A DNA stretch of 64,000 bases from Erwinia oleae (GCF_000770305.1 NZ_JNVB01000008.1:1-64000); one strand, 5' to 3'; positions 46,335-57,100 are shown, counted from the first letter of the stretch. Translations and numbers: made by a program. The notes: generated by a model from the sequence alone, not told the origin.

Positions 46335-47609
46335 TTAACCCGGATAGATACCGCGATCTTTACGCGCCATCAGAATACGCTCGCAGGCAACAATATAAGC
46401 TGCGGTGCGCAGGCTGCACGACTTCTCTTTCGCTTTATCCCACACGTGAACCATCGCTTCGGTCATAATCTTATCCATGCGGTCGTTGATTTCACCCTCG
46501 CTCCAGAAGAAGCTGGCCATATCCTGTACCCACTCGAAATAACTGACCGTTACGCCGCCCGCGTTACATATCACGTCAGGCACCACAATGATGCCGCGTG
46601 AGCTGAGCATATCGTCGGCATCCGGGAAGGTGGGCCCGTTAGCGCCTTCCAGCACCAGCTTGCAGCTCAACTGCTCAGCGCGCTCGCGGGTTATCTGTCC
46701 TTCCAGCGCTGCCGGGATCAGGATATCCATGCTCACCGACCAGAATGCTTCGCTGTCAACGGTCTCTGCGCCAGGGAAACCGGCAATATTTTTATGCGCT
46801 TTTTGCCAGTCGGCGAGGGCGGCAAGATCGATGCCGTCGGCGTTAAACAGCGTTGCCGAATGATCCTGAATCGCCACCACATAGGCCCCCGCTTCCACAA
46901 ACAGTCGCGCCGCTTCGCTACCTACGTTACCAAAACCCTGTACGGCAATTTTCGCGCCCTGAATGCGGATGTTAGAGCGACGCGCCACTTCGCGGCCGGT
47001 CACAAAGACGCCGCGTCCGGTGGCTTTTTCCCTGCCGAGCGAGCCGCCCAGATGAATAGGCTTACCGGTGACCACGCCGGTTACCGTGGTGCCGTGATTC
47101 ATTGAGTAGGTATCCATCATCCACGCCATCACCCGTGAATTGGTGCCGACGTCCGGGGCAGGGATATCTTTCTGCGGGCCAATAATCAGACCGATTTCGC
47201 TGGTATAGCGGCGGGTCAGTCGCTCCAGTTCACCGTCCGACAGCGTAAACGGATCGACGCGGATACCGCCTTTTGCGCCGCCGTAAGGCAGATTTACCGC
47301 CGCACACTTGATGGTCATCCATGCCGAAAGCGCCATCACCTCGTTTAAGTCAACGTTGGGATGGTAACGAATGCCGCCTTTGCCCGGCCCGCGCGACAGG
47401 TTGTGCTGCACGCGAAACCCCTCGAAGTGACGAATGGTGCCGTCGTCCATCTGTAAGGGGATATCAACAATCAGCGCGCGTTTGGGGTGGCGCAACGTAT
47501 CGATCCAGCGAGTAAGGTCGCCCAGATAGGGCGCCACGCGGTCAATCTGTTGCAAATAAGTTGACCAGGCTGTTGTGCTGCCTTCAGAAACGTATGATAG
47601 CTTTTCCAT
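46335..47609 (-). CDS. Glutamate dehydrogenase (Glu/Leu/Phe/Val family, 424 residues)
   Basis: This enzyme interconverts glutamate and 2-oxoglutarate plus ammonia. It shows the catalytic lysine region [26 protein letters not shown], the Rossmann motif [10 protein letters not shown] near residue 220, and [12 protein letters not shown]. It is of the 420-residue type that is usually NAD-linked and catabolic, unlike the 447-residue NADP-linked E. coli GdhA; cofactor use is inferred. ATG 47609 is the only good start. Confidence 0.88.
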   Translation of the reverse strand: MEKLSYVSEGSTTAWSTYLQQIDRVAPYLGDLTRWIDTLRHPKRALIVDIPLQMDDGTIRHFEGFRVQHNLSRGPGKGGIRYHPNVDLNEVMALSAWMTIKCAAVNLPYGGAKGGIRVDPFTLSDGELERLTRRYTSEIGLIIGPQKDIPAPDVGTNSRVMAWMMDTYSMNHGTTVTGVVTGKPIHLGGSLGREKATGRGVFVTGREVARRSNIRIQGAKIAVQGFGNVGSEAARLFVEAGAYVVAIQDHSATLFNADGIDLAALADWQKAHKNIAGFPGAETVDSEAFWSVSMDILIPAALEGQITRERAEQLSCKLVLEGANGPTFPDADDMLSSRGIIVVPDVICNAGGVTVSYFEWVQDMASFFWSEGEINDRMDKIMTEAMVHVWDKAKEKSCSLRTAAYIVACERILMARKDRGIYPG

Positions 47610-47869
47610 AAGAAACCTTAGTGTGATAAGTGATATCTACTACGAAATCGGTAATTTTTTGGTGCATACGACTTATACGCCGGTAATTTAACACCAAACT
47701 GAGGTTTTCAATTCTTTAAATTATTGTGAAATTTTATAGGAAATTACATCTCAGCCCCTCTGTAACGAATAATTAGTTATTGTGTTGGTCACAAAGAGAA
47801 TCGGTTCAGAAAAAAAGGCCATTTTTATGCAGTAAATCTGCATAGCAGGCGGTTAATCGCTATTTTTCA

Positions 47870-47893
47870 AAAGTTTGAACAAGCTCAAACTTT
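47870..47893. promoter_or_regulatory. Palindromic candidate operator before dsdA
   Basis: AAAGTTTGA (47870-47878) and TCAAACTTT (47885-47893) are perfect 9-base arms around a 6-base centre, about 48 bases before the dsdA start and so near its promoter. The rest of the 332-base gap (47610-47941) is AT-rich and holds no gene. Confidence 0.5.
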
Positions 47894-47941
47894 GTTAAGC
47901 TTCTCTTATCACCTTTTGGTTAAGAAAGAGGAAAGGGTCAA

Positions 47942-49264
47942 ATGGATGTCACCATAAAACAGCTTTTGACGCGGTTTCCGCTATTGGAACGCCTGCGTCG
48001 TCTGGAACCCGTCACCTGGATCAACCCGCTGGCGGGATCGGTTGATACTGAATTGTCCGGCACGGGACGCCAGGTTGAAGAGATGGCGGCACGTCTGCGC
48101 CGTTTTGCGCCCTGGCTGATGAAGGCGTTCCCGGAAACCGAAGCCGCACAGGGGATTATCGAATCTGATATCGTGGCTATTCCTGCTATTCAGCACACGC
48201 TCAACACGCGTTATGGCTGCGTTCAGAACGGCCGCCTGCTGCTGAAAAAGGACAGCCATCTGCCCATTTCTGGCTCAATCAAAGCCCGGGGCGGCATTTG
48301 CGAAGTGTTGACGCACGCGGAGCGGCTGGCCGTCGGCGCGGGATTGCTGAACGAAAACGACGACTACAGCATACTGCTGTCGGCGCGCCACCGGTCGTTT
48401 TTTTCCGGCTATCGCATTGCCGTCGGCTCAACCGGCAATCTGGGGCTTTCCATCGGTATCGTGGGCGCCCGGCTCGGTTTTAAGGTTAGCGTGCACATGT
48501 CTGCTGATGCGCGTCAGTGGAAAAAAGACCGCCTGCGCGCGCATGGCGTCGAGGTGATTGAACATGCGCAGGATTACGGCGTGGCGGTTGAAGAGGGAAG
48601 GCGCGAGGCCGCCAGCGATCCGGCCTGTTACTTTATTGATGATGAAAACTCCCGCACGCTGTTTCTGGGCTATGCGGTGGCAGGCGAGCGCGTCAGACGT
48701 CAACTGGCTGCCCGCAACGTCATTGTCAACGCCGCGCATCCGTTGTTTGTTTATCTGCCCTGCGGTGTGGGCGGCGGGCCGGGAGGCGTGGCATTTGGCC
48801 TGAAGCTGGCGTTTGGTGACGCGGTACACTGCATCTTTGCCGAACCGGTTAACTCGCCCTGTATGCTGCTGGGCGTGCATACCGGGCTGCATGATGCCAT
48901 TGCCGTGCAGGATCTGGGCATCGACAATAAAACCATTGCGGACGGTCTGGCGGTGGGTCGCCCGTCTGGTTTTGTCGGGCGCACAATGGCAGGGCTGCTG
49001 TGCGGGTTTTATACGTTGCAGGACAGCGAGATGCTCGACCTGCTCCGGCTGTTGAACCATGATGAAGGGATCTCGCTGGAGCCGTCGGCGCTGGCCGGTT
49101 TGCCCGGCCCGTGGCGGCTTTGGCAGAAGCGCGAGGCGCTGGCGGCGCAGGGGATTACGACGGCAATGCTGCAACAGGGAACGCATCTGGTCTGGGCTAC
49201 CGGCGGCGGTATGGTGCCGGAAGCTGAAATGGCGCGCTATCTCGCGCCGCAGGCGGATAAATAG
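47942..49264 (+). CDS. dsdA: D-serine ammonia-lyase
   Basis: This 440-residue PLP enzyme converts D-serine to pyruvate and ammonia. The PLP lysine is in [10 protein letters not shown] near residue 114; the phosphate-binding [14 protein letters not shown] and tetraglycine-like GVGGGPGG are also present. ATG 47942 is preceded by GAAAGGG. The E. coli partners dsdC (regulator) and dsdX (permease) are absent, so control and uptake must be supplied otherwise. Confidence 0.93.
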   Translation: MDVTIKQLLTRFPLLERLRRLEPVTWINPLAGSVDTELSGTGRQVEEMAARLRRFAPWLMKAFPETEAAQGIIESDIVAIPAIQHTLNTRYGCVQNGRLLLKKDSHLPISGSIKARGGICEVLTHAERLAVGAGLLNENDDYSILLSARHRSFFSGYRIAVGSTGNLGLSIGIVGARLGFKVSVHMSADARQWKKDRLRAHGVEVIEHAQDYGVAVEEGRREAASDPACYFIDDENSRTLFLGYAVAGERVRRQLAARNVIVNAAHPLFVYLPCGVGGGPGGVAFGLKLAFGDAVHCIFAEPVNSPCMLLGVHTGLHDAIAVQDLGIDNKTIADGLAVGRPSGFVGRTMAGLLCGFYTLQDSEMLDLLRLLNHDEGISLEPSALAGLPGPWRLWQKREALAAQGITTAMLQQGTHLVWATGGGMVPEAEMARYLAPQADK

Positions 49265-49373
49265 CAGACGATTTCGTTACCTTATCCACGATAACTGTCT
49301 GACGACTTTGCCTGAATCGACACAAGCAGGTATTCTACTGCCCAAATTTAATGAGAGTCCACATGAGGTCTTC

Positions 49374-50570
49374 ATGATTATTAAACCACGCATTCGTGGC
49401 TTTATCTGTGTAACTGCCCATCCGGTGGGTTGCAAAGCTAACGTCAAGAACCAGATTGATTATGTTACCCGGCAGGGTGCCATCGCCAACGGCCCGAAAA
49501 AAGTACTGGTTATCGGCGCCTCTACCGGCTACGGCCTCGCGGCGCGCATCTCTGCCGCCTTTGGCTGTGGTGCGGACACGCTGGGCGTGTTCTTTGAGCG
49601 CGCGGGCGAAGAGACCAAACCCGCTACCGCTGGCTGGTACAACTCTGCCGCTTTTGAAGAATTCGCCGAAGCAAAAGGCCTGTATGCGAAAAGCATCAAC
49701 GGCGACGCCTACTCGGACGAGGTCAAGCAGAAGACCATCGAGCTGATTAAACAGGATCTCGGCCAGGTCGATCTGGTGGTTTACAGCCTGGCCGCGCCGC
49801 GCCGCACCCATCCAAAAACCGGGGAAGTGTTCAACTCGACGCTGAAGCCGGTGGGCAAACAGGTGACCATCCGCGGTCTGAATACCGATAAAGAGACCAT
49901 TAGCGAATCCACGCTGGAGCCTGCCACCCAGCAAGAGATCGACGGCACCGTCGCGGTGATGGGCGGCGAAGACTGGCAAATGTGGATTGATGCGCTGAAG
50001 GACGCAGGTGTACTGGCGGACGGCGCGAAAACCACCGCGTTCACCTATCTCGGTGAGAAAATCACCCACGATATCTACTGGAACGGCTCCATCGGCGAAG
50101 CGAAAAAGGATCTGGACAAGCGCGTGCTGACTATCCGCGATACGCTGGCAGACAAAGGCGGCGACGCCCGCGTTTCGGTGCTGAAAGCGGTGGTAACGCA
50201 GGCCAGCTCGGCGATCCCGATGATGCCGCTCTATCTGTCACTGCTGTTTAAGGTGATGAAAGAGAAAGGAACGCATGAGGGCTGCATTGAGCAGGTTTAC
50301 GGCCTGTTTAAAGAGAGTCTGTACGGCGCTTCGCCCATCGTTGATGATGAAGGCCGTCTACGCGCGGATTATAAAGAACTGGCGGCGGACGTGCAGGACA
50401 CGGTAGTGGCGCAGTGGCCGACCGTGACGAACGATAACCTCAACGACATTACTGATTTCGCCGGGTACAAAAAAGAGTTCATGCACCTGTTCGGTTTTGG
50501 CGTTGAGGGCGTGGATTATGGCGCCGACGTTAACGCCGACGTCAAAATCAGGAATCTGGTGCAGATGTAA
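49374..50570 (+). CDS. fabV: Enoyl-ACP reductase FabV
   Basis: This 398-residue trans-2-enoyl-ACP/CoA reductase catalyses the last step of fatty-acid elongation and is usually triclosan-resistant. The NADH-binding [17 protein letters not shown] is near residue 48. The catalytic Y-x8-K is represented by [25 protein letters not shown] 49374 is set by GAGG upstream; the open frame further upstream is the shadow of dsdA. Whether fabI is also present cannot be seen here. Its 3' end overlaps the convergent ptrR by 23 bases. Confidence 0.94.
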   Translation: MIIKPRIRGFICVTAHPVGCKANVKNQIDYVTRQGAIANGPKKVLVIGASTGYGLAARISAAFGCGADTLGVFFERAGEETKPATAGWYNSAAFEEFAEAKGLYAKSINGDAYSDEVKQKTIELIKQDLGQVDLVVYSLAAPRRTHPKTGEVFNSTLKPVGKQVTIRGLNTDKETISESTLEPATQQEIDGTVAVMGGEDWQMWIDALKDAGVLADGAKTTAFTYLGEKITHDIYWNGSIGEAKKDLDKRVLTIRDTLADKGGDARVSVLKAVVTQASSAIPMMPLYLSLLFKVMKEKGTHEGCIEQVYGLFKESLYGASPIVDDEGRLRADYKELAADVQDTVVAQWPTVTNDNLNDITDFAGYKKEFMHLFGFGVEGVDYGADVNADVKIRNLVQM

Positions 50571-51462
50571 TTCTGGCCACATCAGTCAGGCTCGTCTGCG
50601 GACGGGCCTGCTCCTGCAACAGGGCAATCATCGCCCTCAGATTGCCATTCTCCCCGTTTTTTCGCCACACCAGCCAGATATCCAGATGACCCGCCTTGTC
50701 GGCGAGCGGCCAGGCCTGCACGCTGTCTCTGCCCGGCATCGTTTCCAGCATGCTGCGTGGAATAAGCGCCAGCCCCGCGCCTGCGCTGACGCAGGCCAGA
50801 ATGCCGTGGTAGGACTCCATCTCAAAAATTTTACCGGGCATCGCGTTGGCGCGCGCAAACCAGTTTTCGAACAGACGGCGATAGGAACAGTTGGTGCGAA
50901 ACGCATAGAGGGTCGCGCCGGAAAGCGCGTGTGCGCCGGTTATCGCCGGATAGTTTAACGCCGAGATCAGCACCATCTCCTCGGGGAAGGCCGCTATGCC
51001 GTCCAGCTGTGGATGCATGGGCGGCCCGTCAATAAATACTGCGCTGAATTCGCCCGCCAGCAAACCGTCGGTCATCGCTCCGGACGGGCCGGTTGACAGA
51101 GACAGCTCAACCTCCGGCCACTGTTGATGATAACGCGCAATCAGCGGTGGCAGCCTGACGGCGGCGGTGCTTTCAATGGCGCCCAGGGTAAATACGCCGG
51201 CCGGCTGACCGCCGGCTATGCGCTGCTTCGCTTCTGCGGTGAGATCTAAAATACGCGTGGCGTAATCCAGCAGCGTTCTCCCCGCGTCGGTGATATGCAA
51301 CCGCAGCTTTTCCCGATTAAACAGCAGCGTGCCCAGTTCCTCTTCAAGCTGGCGCAGCCGGGTGGAGATGTTCGACGGCACGCGATGCAGCTTTTCCGCC
51401 GCTGCGGTCACACTGCCTTCTTCAGCGATAGCGCGAAAAACTTCAAGCTGGGTGATATCCAT
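50548..51462 (-). CDS. ptrR: LysR-family regulator PtrR/YneJ
   Basis: This 304-residue LysR-type regulator has an HTH at residues about 18-37 ([20 protein letters not shown]) and an effector domain starting [18 protein letters not shown]. It is close to E. coli YneJ/PtrR, which controls the sad operon. ATG 51462 gives the family start DITQLEVF with GAGAAAG upstream. It is divergent from sad with a 113-base AT-rich spacer. Confidence 0.88.
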   Translation of the reverse strand: MDITQLEVFRAIAEEGSVTAAAEKLHRVPSNISTRLRQLEEELGTLLFNREKLRLHITDAGRTLLDYATRILDLTAEAKQRIAGGQPAGVFTLGAIESTAAVRLPPLIARYHQQWPEVELSLSTGPSGAMTDGLLAGEFSAVFIDGPPMHPQLDGIAAFPEEMVLISALNYPAITGAHALSGATLYAFRTNCSYRRLFENWFARANAMPGKIFEMESYHGILACVSAGAGLALIPRSMLETMPGRDSVQAWPLADKAGHLDIWLVWRKNGENGNLRAMIALLQEQARPQTSLTDVARITSAPDS

Positions 51463-51575
51463 AAACTTTCTCAATTCAGGTAAGTTATTTTCATTATTAT
51501 TCATTTTATGAGAAAGAGTGGCAAGCCTATGATGACCTCATTGATGTATCAATCCTTTCGCTTTATGGAGACGTT

Positions 51576-52967
51576 ATGACTGCATTATCCTCCGCTCAGA
51601 CCGGTGCTGTTTCCCGCAATCCTTTCACCGGCGACGTTATTACCGTCCTGCCATTTGCCGCTGCGGCGGAAGTCGAACATGCGCTTGAAAGCAGCTGGCA
51701 GGCTTTCCAGGGCTGGCGCAAAAGCGATACCGACGCGCGCGCCAGCCTGCTGACGGCAATGGCGCATGCGCTACGCAATCATGCCCGCGAACTGGCGGCA
51801 ATGATGAGCGATGAGATGGGCAAACCAATCGTTCAGGGCGTCAGCGAGGTGGAAAAAAGCGCCCGCCTGTGTGAATGGTACGCACAACACGGGCCGCTTT
51901 TCCTTCAGCCGGAACCCGCGCTGGTTGAAAACAACAAAGCGTTTGTTCAGTACCTTCCGCTGGGGCCGATCCTGGCGATTATGCCGTGGAACTTTCCCGT
52001 CTGGCAGGTGCTGCGCGGCGCCGTGCCGATTATAATGGCGGGAAACAGCTACCTGCTCAAGCCTGCGCCAAATGTCATGGGCTGCGCGCTGCTGCTGGAA
52101 AAGATCCTCACTGAGGCCGGAGTGCCGGCGGGGTTGTTCCGTGTCGTCAATGCCGATAATGACGCGGTGTCTACGCTGATTAACGATCGCCGCACCGCCG
52201 CCGTCACCCTGACCGGCAGCGTTCGCGCCGGTGCTGCTGTTGCCGCGCTGGCCGGCGCAGCGGTCAAGAAATGCGTGCTGGAGCTTGGGGGGGCGGATGC
52301 GTTTATCGTACTGGCAGATGCCGATCTTGATGCGGCGGTGGCCGGCGCCATTTCCGGGCGCTTTTTGAACAGCGGGCAGATCTGCATTGCCGCGAAGCGG
52401 ATTATTGTTGAATCATCTGTTTTTACGGCCTTTCGCGACAAGTTTGTTGCCGCCGTTGCCGCGCTGCCTGTCGGCGATCCGCGCAACGAAGCCACCTACA
52501 TCGGCCCGATGGCGCGTTACGATCTGCGTGATGAGTTGGATGCGCAGGTACAGGCAACGCTGGCTGAAGGGGCGGAGTGCCTGCTTGGCGGCCATACAAT
52601 GCAGGGCGAAGGCAACTTTTATGCGCCGACGGTGCTGAGCAACGTCAGGCCCGGCATGACCAGCTTCCGTCAGGAGCTGTTTGGCCCGGTTGCCTCACTG
52701 ATTGTCGCGAAAGATGCGGATGACGCTGTTGCAATGGCCAACGACTCCGAATTCGGCCTGGGCGGCAGCATCTGGAGCAGCGATATTGAGCAGGCTACTT
52801 CTCTGGCGGCGCGTATCGAAACCGGCGGCGTATTTATCAACTCACCGACGTTTTCCGATCCGCGCGTGCCGATCGGCGGGGTGAAAAACAGCGGCTTTGG
52901 CCGTGAACTGTCGCGCTTTGGCATTCAGGAATTCACTAATGCCCAGACGGTCTGGCGTGAGAGTTGA
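51576..52967 (+). CDS. sad: Succinate-semialdehyde dehydrogenase Sad
   Basis: This 463-residue NAD(P)-dependent aldehyde dehydrogenase carries general-base ELGGADAF, the catalytic cysteine in NSGQICIAAKR near residue 268, and PWNFPVWQ. It matches E. coli Sad/YneI and would oxidise succinic semialdehyde from GABA or putrescine breakdown. GGAG is 8 bases before ATG 51576. The glutaminase gene yneH, which follows sad in E. coli, is missing. Confidence 0.9.
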   Translation: MTALSSAQTGAVSRNPFTGDVITVLPFAAAAEVEHALESSWQAFQGWRKSDTDARASLLTAMAHALRNHARELAAMMSDEMGKPIVQGVSEVEKSARLCEWYAQHGPLFLQPEPALVENNKAFVQYLPLGPILAIMPWNFPVWQVLRGAVPIIMAGNSYLLKPAPNVMGCALLLEKILTEAGVPAGLFRVVNADNDAVSTLINDRRTAAVTLTGSVRAGAAVAALAGAAVKKCVLELGGADAFIVLADADLDAAVAGAISGRFLNSGQICIAAKRIIVESSVFTAFRDKFVAAVAALPVGDPRNEATYIGPMARYDLRDELDAQVQATLAEGAECLLGGHTMQGEGNFYAPTVLSNVRPGMTSFRQELFGPVASLIVAKDADDAVAMANDSEFGLGGSIWSSDIEQATSLAARIETGGVFINSPTFSDPRVPIGGVKNSGFGRELSRFGIQEFTNAQTVWRES

Positions 52968-53015
52968 TGCCGGCATAAAAGCGGTGTAACGTCGCGTTTT
53001 GCCTGCGGAGGGATA

Positions 53016-53435
53016 ATGAACGCGATGACGAAAAACGCCACCGGGCGTATCGTGTTGTACGACGGCGTGTGTAAACTCTGCAATGGCTGGGTCAACTTCC
53101 TGTTGCGTCACGATAAACGCCGCACCGTCAGGCTGGCGGCGGTGCAAACCGATAAGGGAAGGGCGCTGCTGACGCAGGCAGGGTTGTCGCCCGACAACAT
53201 TAACACCATTGTACTGTTGGAGGGCGATCGGGTTTACCTGCGCGCCGCAGCGATTTTCCGTGTGCTGGCCGGGCTGCCGTGGCCGTGGCGGGCGCTCGGC
53301 ATCCTGCGCTACTTCCCTGAAGGGATAAGCAATCGCTGTTATGATCTTATCGCCCGCAACCGATATCGCCTGTTCGGGCGCTTTGACGCTTATCAGAAAC
53401 CACGCGCCGATTATCCGGGGCGCTTTCTTGACTGA
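53016..53435 (+). CDS. DCC-family thiol-disulfide oxidoreductase-like protein (DUF393)
   Basis: This 139-residue protein has the DCC motif in VLYDGVCKLCNGWVNF (D-G-V-C-x-x-C), resembling a thioredoxin-type active site, followed by RYFPEGISNRCYDLIARNRYR near the C-terminus, a typical family ending. It is probably a cytoplasmic redox protein; the partner is unknown. GGAGGG before ATG 53016 supports the start. Confidence 0.82.
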   Translation: MNAMTKNATGRIVLYDGVCKLCNGWVNFLLRHDKRRTVRLAAVQTDKGRALLTQAGLSPDNINTIVLLEGDRVYLRAAAIFRVLAGLPWPWRALGILRYFPEGISNRCYDLIARNRYRLFGRFDAYQKPRADYPGRFLD

Positions 53436-53509
53436 TCCATCGTTGTCTGGACAACCTCTCCTCACTTACTCTATGTTATTGTTTTGAGCCGTAACGACCG
53501 AGGTGTTTT

Positions 53510-54229
53510 TTGTCTGAGAACGATAACGAGTATCAGCAGCCGGTAGGCGCAAGCCTTGAAGGCTGGACATCGCGACCGCGACCGGAGCGCGTCACCATGC
53601 AGGGGCGTTTTTGCCGTCTGGAACCGCTTGACCCCCAACTTCATTTAGCCGATCTCTGTGCCGCATGGGCAGATCCTGAAGATGAAAAGGACTGGACCTA
53701 TATGCCTTTCGGGCCGTTCAGGAACGAAGGAGAATTCCGCCGCCATCTTGATGCGACGGGCGGCAGCAGCGATGCGCTGCACTATACGGTTATCGATCTG
53801 ACGACAGATCGCGCGGTGGGCACCCTGGCGTTAATGCGTATCGAACCGGGGCACGGTGTGATTGAAGTGGGATTCGTTACGTTTTCCCGCTACCTGAAAC
53901 GCAGCCCGCTCTCAACCGAGGCGCAATTTTTATTGATGAAGTACGTCTTCGACCAGCTTGGCTATCGCCGCTACGAGTGGAAGTGCGACAGCCTGAATGC
54001 GCCTTCATGCAACGCGGCGCGGCGTCTGGGCTTCAGTTTTGAAGGAACGTTTCGTCAGGCCATCGTTTATAAAGGGCGCAACCGCGATACCAACTGGTTT
54101 TCCATCATTGATAAAGAGTGGCCCTCTGTTCGGGAGGCTTTCGAACAGTGGCTGAAGCCAGAAAACTTTGATGAAGACGGTAAACAGCGCCACAGCCTGG
54201 CGGCTCTGCGTGACAACGTCACAAAGTAA
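53510..54229 (+). CDS. GNAT-family N-acetyltransferase
   Basis: This 239-residue protein is of the RimJ/RimL-like acetyltransferase_3 type. The N-terminal LEPLDPQLHLADL is followed by IEVGFVTFSRYLKRS and the acetyl-CoA-binding part with SLNAPSCNAARRLGFSFEGTF. Such enzymes acetylate protein N-termini or small amines; the substrate is unknown. The start is TTG 53510 with GAGGTG 4-5 bases before; the first in-frame ATG is 30 residues inside. Confidence 0.8.
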   Translation: MSENDNEYQQPVGASLEGWTSRPRPERVTMQGRFCRLEPLDPQLHLADLCAAWADPEDEKDWTYMPFGPFRNEGEFRRHLDATGGSSDALHYTVIDLTTDRAVGTLALMRIEPGHGVIEVGFVTFSRYLKRSPLSTEAQFLLMKYVFDQLGYRRYEWKCDSLNAPSCNAARRLGFSFEGTFRQAIVYKGRNRDTNWFSIIDKEWPSVREAFEQWLKPENFDEDGKQRHSLAALRDNVTK

Positions 54230-54342
54230 GCGTTAATTTTTTGTGATATTTCCCGACATAAAGGCATTAAACTTACTAACCTTTTACCAAACCGCGTGAC
54301 GACAATCTGGTCGTCACCGTTTACGGTAAAAGGAGTAAGTTC

Positions 54343-54783
54343 ATGACGTCTTCGGCGCTACACCACGCTTCCCGACCTGTTGGTTTTGTCTATTCACTGC
54401 TCGACCCGGTGCCGCTGGGATTTTTTGTCGCGGCATGGATCTTCGATGTTATCTATCTCTTCAGTACGGAAATTGCCTGGACGCAGTCGGCCAGCTGGCT
54501 GATTGTTTTCGGTCTGATCCTTGCCATCATTCCCCGTATTATCAGCCTTGTGCATCTGGTGAAGGGCCGCAATCTGCCAGGACGCTCCGCGCTGAATCTC
54601 CATTTCTGGCTGTCGGCGCTGGCCGTCGTGCTGGCCATTTTTAATGCTTTCGTTCACAGCCGCGATGCCTGGGCGGTGGTGCCTTCCGGCGTCATTCTCT
54701 CCACCCTGGTGGTTTTACTGCTGCTGATCGCCAACGTCCAGCTCGCCGTCCGTACCCGCTACGCTTATGGAGAAGCCCGATGA
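54343..54783 (+). CDS. DUF2231-type four-helix membrane protein
   Basis: This 146-residue inner-membrane protein has four hydrophobic helices (around residues 25-45, 50-70, 85-105 and 115-135) of the DUF2231 type. AAAGGAG precedes ATG 54343. It overlaps the next gene by 4 bases (ATGA), so it is translationally coupled to a PQQ-type dehydrogenase lipoprotein; it may anchor or accept electrons, but that is inference. Confidence 0.75.
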   Translation: MTSSALHHASRPVGFVYSLLDPVPLGFFVAAWIFDVIYLFSTEIAWTQSASWLIVFGLILAIIPRIISLVHLVKGRNLPGRSALNLHFWLSALAVVLAIFNAFVHSRDAWAVVPSGVILSTLVVLLLLIANVQLAVRTRYAYGEAR

Positions 54784-56090
54784 AAACGTCTCTGAAACTT
54801 TCCCTGTTGACGCTCTCCATAACGCTGATGATCAGCGGTTGCGACGACAGCGCTAAAATCGATCCCGCGCGCCAGACCGGCGCAAACCCTGAACTGCCTG
54901 CGGCACAAAACTTTCTGCTGCCGCCCATGCAGGTGCCGCGCGGTGCAGCCTGGAAGCAGGGCGAGAAACCCACCGTGGCCGACGGGTTAAAAATTGAAAA
55001 AATTGCCGATGGCCTGCAACACCCGCGCCAGCTCACCACTCTGCCTAATGGCGATATCCTGGTGGTGGAAGGCAACAGCCCGCCGGGTGTGACCGCCAAA
55101 CCTAAAGAGCTGATCATGGGGCTGGTGCAAAAAGCCTCCGGCAAAGGCGGCGCGGGCGGCAACCGTATCACGCTGCTCAGAAGAAGCGCCGACGGCCAGC
55201 ACTGGGAAAAACACCCCTTCCTGAACAATCTTTTTTCACCGTTTGGCGTGCAGCTGATTGGCGACACGCTCTACGTGGCCAATGCCGATGCGATCATGAA
55301 ATATCACTATGACAGCGGCGCAACCTCAATCACCGATCCCGGCACCGAACTGACCGATCTTCCCGGCGGGCCCATCAACCACCACTGGACCAAATCGCTG
55401 CTCGCCAGTCCGGACGGCAGTAAGCTCTATGTGGGCGTCGGCTCCAACAGCAATATCACCGAAAACGGCACGGGCGCGGAATACCGTCGCGCGGCGGTAC
55501 TGGAAGTGGATGTGGCCAACGGGGCAAGCCGTATCTTTGCCAGCGGCCTGCGCAATCCGACCGGCCTGCAATGGGAGCCGCAAAGCGGCAAGCTGTGGGC
55601 GGTGGTGAATGAACGTGATGAAATCGGCGCCGATCTGGTGCCGGATTATCTCACCTCGGTGCAGGACCAGGGCTTTTACGGCTGGCCCTACAGCTATTAC
55701 GGCCAGCATGTGGATGAGCGCGTCAAACCGCAACGGCCCGATTTGGTTAAAAAAGCCATCAAGCCTGACTACGCCCTCAGCTCGCACGTTGCGCCACTGG
55801 GCCTGCTGTTCTATACCGGCGACAATCTTCCGGCAGAGTATCGCGGCGGCGCCTTTATCAGTGAACACGGCAGTTGGAACCGTAAACCACTGAACGGTTA
55901 TCAGGTGGTCTGGGTGGCTTTCAAAGACGGCAAACCCCAGGGGATGCCAAAACCTGTCGTGACCGGTTTCCTGACTGACGATCACAAAAACGTACGCGGT
56001 CTGCCGGTGGGGCTGAGCATGGACAAGGAGGGCGGCCTGCTGATTGCCGATGATGCCGGTAATACCGTCTGGCGCGTCTCCGCACGGTAA
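54780..56090 (+). CDS. Sorbosone/sugar dehydrogenase-like beta-propeller lipoprotein
   Basis: This 436-residue exported protein has a lipobox LMISGC (Cys21), so it should be a lipoprotein. The rest is a six-bladed propeller of the PQQ-dependent glucose/sorbosone dehydrogenase group: GLQHPRQLTTLPNGDILVVE, NHHWTKSLLASPDG, FASGLRNPTGLQWEP, EHGSWNRKPLNGYQVV and GLLIADDAGNTVWRV. It is probably periplasmic and PQQ-linked; the sugar substrate is unknown. Confidence 0.83.
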   Translation: MKTSLKLSLLTLSITLMISGCDDSAKIDPARQTGANPELPAAQNFLLPPMQVPRGAAWKQGEKPTVADGLKIEKIADGLQHPRQLTTLPNGDILVVEGNSPPGVTAKPKELIMGLVQKASGKGGAGGNRITLLRRSADGQHWEKHPFLNNLFSPFGVQLIGDTLYVANADAIMKYHYDSGATSITDPGTELTDLPGGPINHHWTKSLLASPDGSKLYVGVGSNSNITENGTGAEYRRAAVLEVDVANGASRIFASGLRNPTGLQWEPQSGKLWAVVNERDEIGADLVPDYLTSVQDQGFYGWPYSYYGQHVDERVKPQRPDLVKKAIKPDYALSSHVAPLGLLFYTGDNLPAEYRGGAFISEHGSWNRKPLNGYQVVWVAFKDGKPQGMPKPVVTGFLTDDHKNVRGLPVGLSMDKEGGLLIADDAGNTVWRVSAR

Positions 56091-56195
56091 TATACTCCGC
56101 GCCGTCATTCGACGGCGCTTTTCACCCTCGATCGCACAAATTCACCCCGCCTGCCGCTTGCGCTTAAGATATATCATAGATATATTCCCACCCTG

Positions 56196-56214
56196 TTGAG
56201 TGAGAATCATTCAT
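56196..56214. promoter_or_regulatory. Possible Fur box before yqjH
   Basis: TTGAGTGAGAATCATTCAT matches the 19-base Fur consensus at 11 positions, including the central GAGAATCATT part. It ends 31 bases before the yqjH start. Iron repression is expected for this gene family. Confidence 0.5.
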
Positions 56215-56245
56215 AATAATGTGCCGACGCTATGCAGGAGATCCC

Positions 56246-57028
56246 ATGCAGGATAATCACCCTTTTTCTCGTTTACCCCAGCGCGTCAGAAATGAACTGC
56301 GATTTCGCACCATTGACGTGCTGAGCACCCGCCAGGTTGCGGGTTGTTTTAATCGTATTGAATTTGGCGGCGACGCGCTGAAGGGCTTCAATTCAGCAGG
56401 TTTCGACGATCATATCAAAGTCTTTTTCCCCAACGGCGGTGAGCTGAATTTACCGGAAATCACCCCCGAAGGCGTGGTATGGAAAGATGGCGTACGGCCC
56501 GCTGCACGCGACTATACGCCGCTGGCGTTTGACGGTGACGCAGGGCGCCTGACGCTCGACTTTTATATTCATCAGGCCGGTCTGGCAAGCGACTGGGCGG
56601 TGCAGGCGAAGCCGGGCGATAAACTGACGATTGGCGGGCCGCGTGGATCGCTGGTGGTGCCGGAAGATTACGCTTTCCAGCTCTACGTATGTGATGAAAC
56701 CGGGCTGCCCGCCTTTAAGCGCCGCCAGCAGGGGCTTTCGGGTGGTGACATCAGGCTGTTTGCCTTTGCTGATGAAGCCGCAGGACGCGATTACCTGGGC
56801 GATACCGGTAGCGTAACGGTGAGTTGGCTCGGCAGTGGCGCGATGACGCTGGCAGCGGCAGACGAGCTGATTGCGCAGTTTGCGTCTCTCTCGCTGCCCG
56901 ATAATGACTATTTTATCTGGCTGACGGGCGAGGGCGCTGCGGTGAAAAAAATGGGCGACTATTTTATTGCGCAGCGCGGGTGTGAGGCAGAGCGGGTTCG
57001 CGCGGTGGCTTACTGGCATCAGAAATAG
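56246..57028 (+). CDS. yqjH: Siderophore-interacting NADPH ferric reductase YqjH/ViuB
   Basis: This 260-residue flavoprotein of the SIP family has an N-terminal FAD-binding barrel (FDDHIKVFFP, then RDYTPLAF) and a C-terminal pyridine-nucleotide domain (YVCDETGLPAFKRR, YFIWLTGEGAAVKKM). It releases iron from ferric siderophores in the cytoplasm. AGGAG lies before ATG 56246, so the upstream ATG 56219 is disfavoured. Confidence 0.87.
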   Translation: MQDNHPFSRLPQRVRNELRFRTIDVLSTRQVAGCFNRIEFGGDALKGFNSAGFDDHIKVFFPNGGELNLPEITPEGVVWKDGVRPAARDYTPLAFDGDAGRLTLDFYIHQAGLASDWAVQAKPGDKLTIGGPRGSLVVPEDYAFQLYVCDETGLPAFKRRQQGLSGGDIRLFAFADEAAGRDYLGDTGSVTVSWLGSGAMTLAAADELIAQFASLSLPDNDYFIWLTGEGAAVKKMGDYFIAQRGCEAERVRAVAYWHQK

Positions 57029-57100
57029 CCCTGGTCACCGTGTTGAAATTACGCGATGGGCAGAATACTATCGTCTGCTGATTTTTTTCCGGGACAGGTG

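Noticed and set aside
47775-47795. CRP-like TGTGTTGGTCACA between the glutamate dehydrogenase gene and dsdA.
   Set aside because: The half-sites are too close together for CRP.
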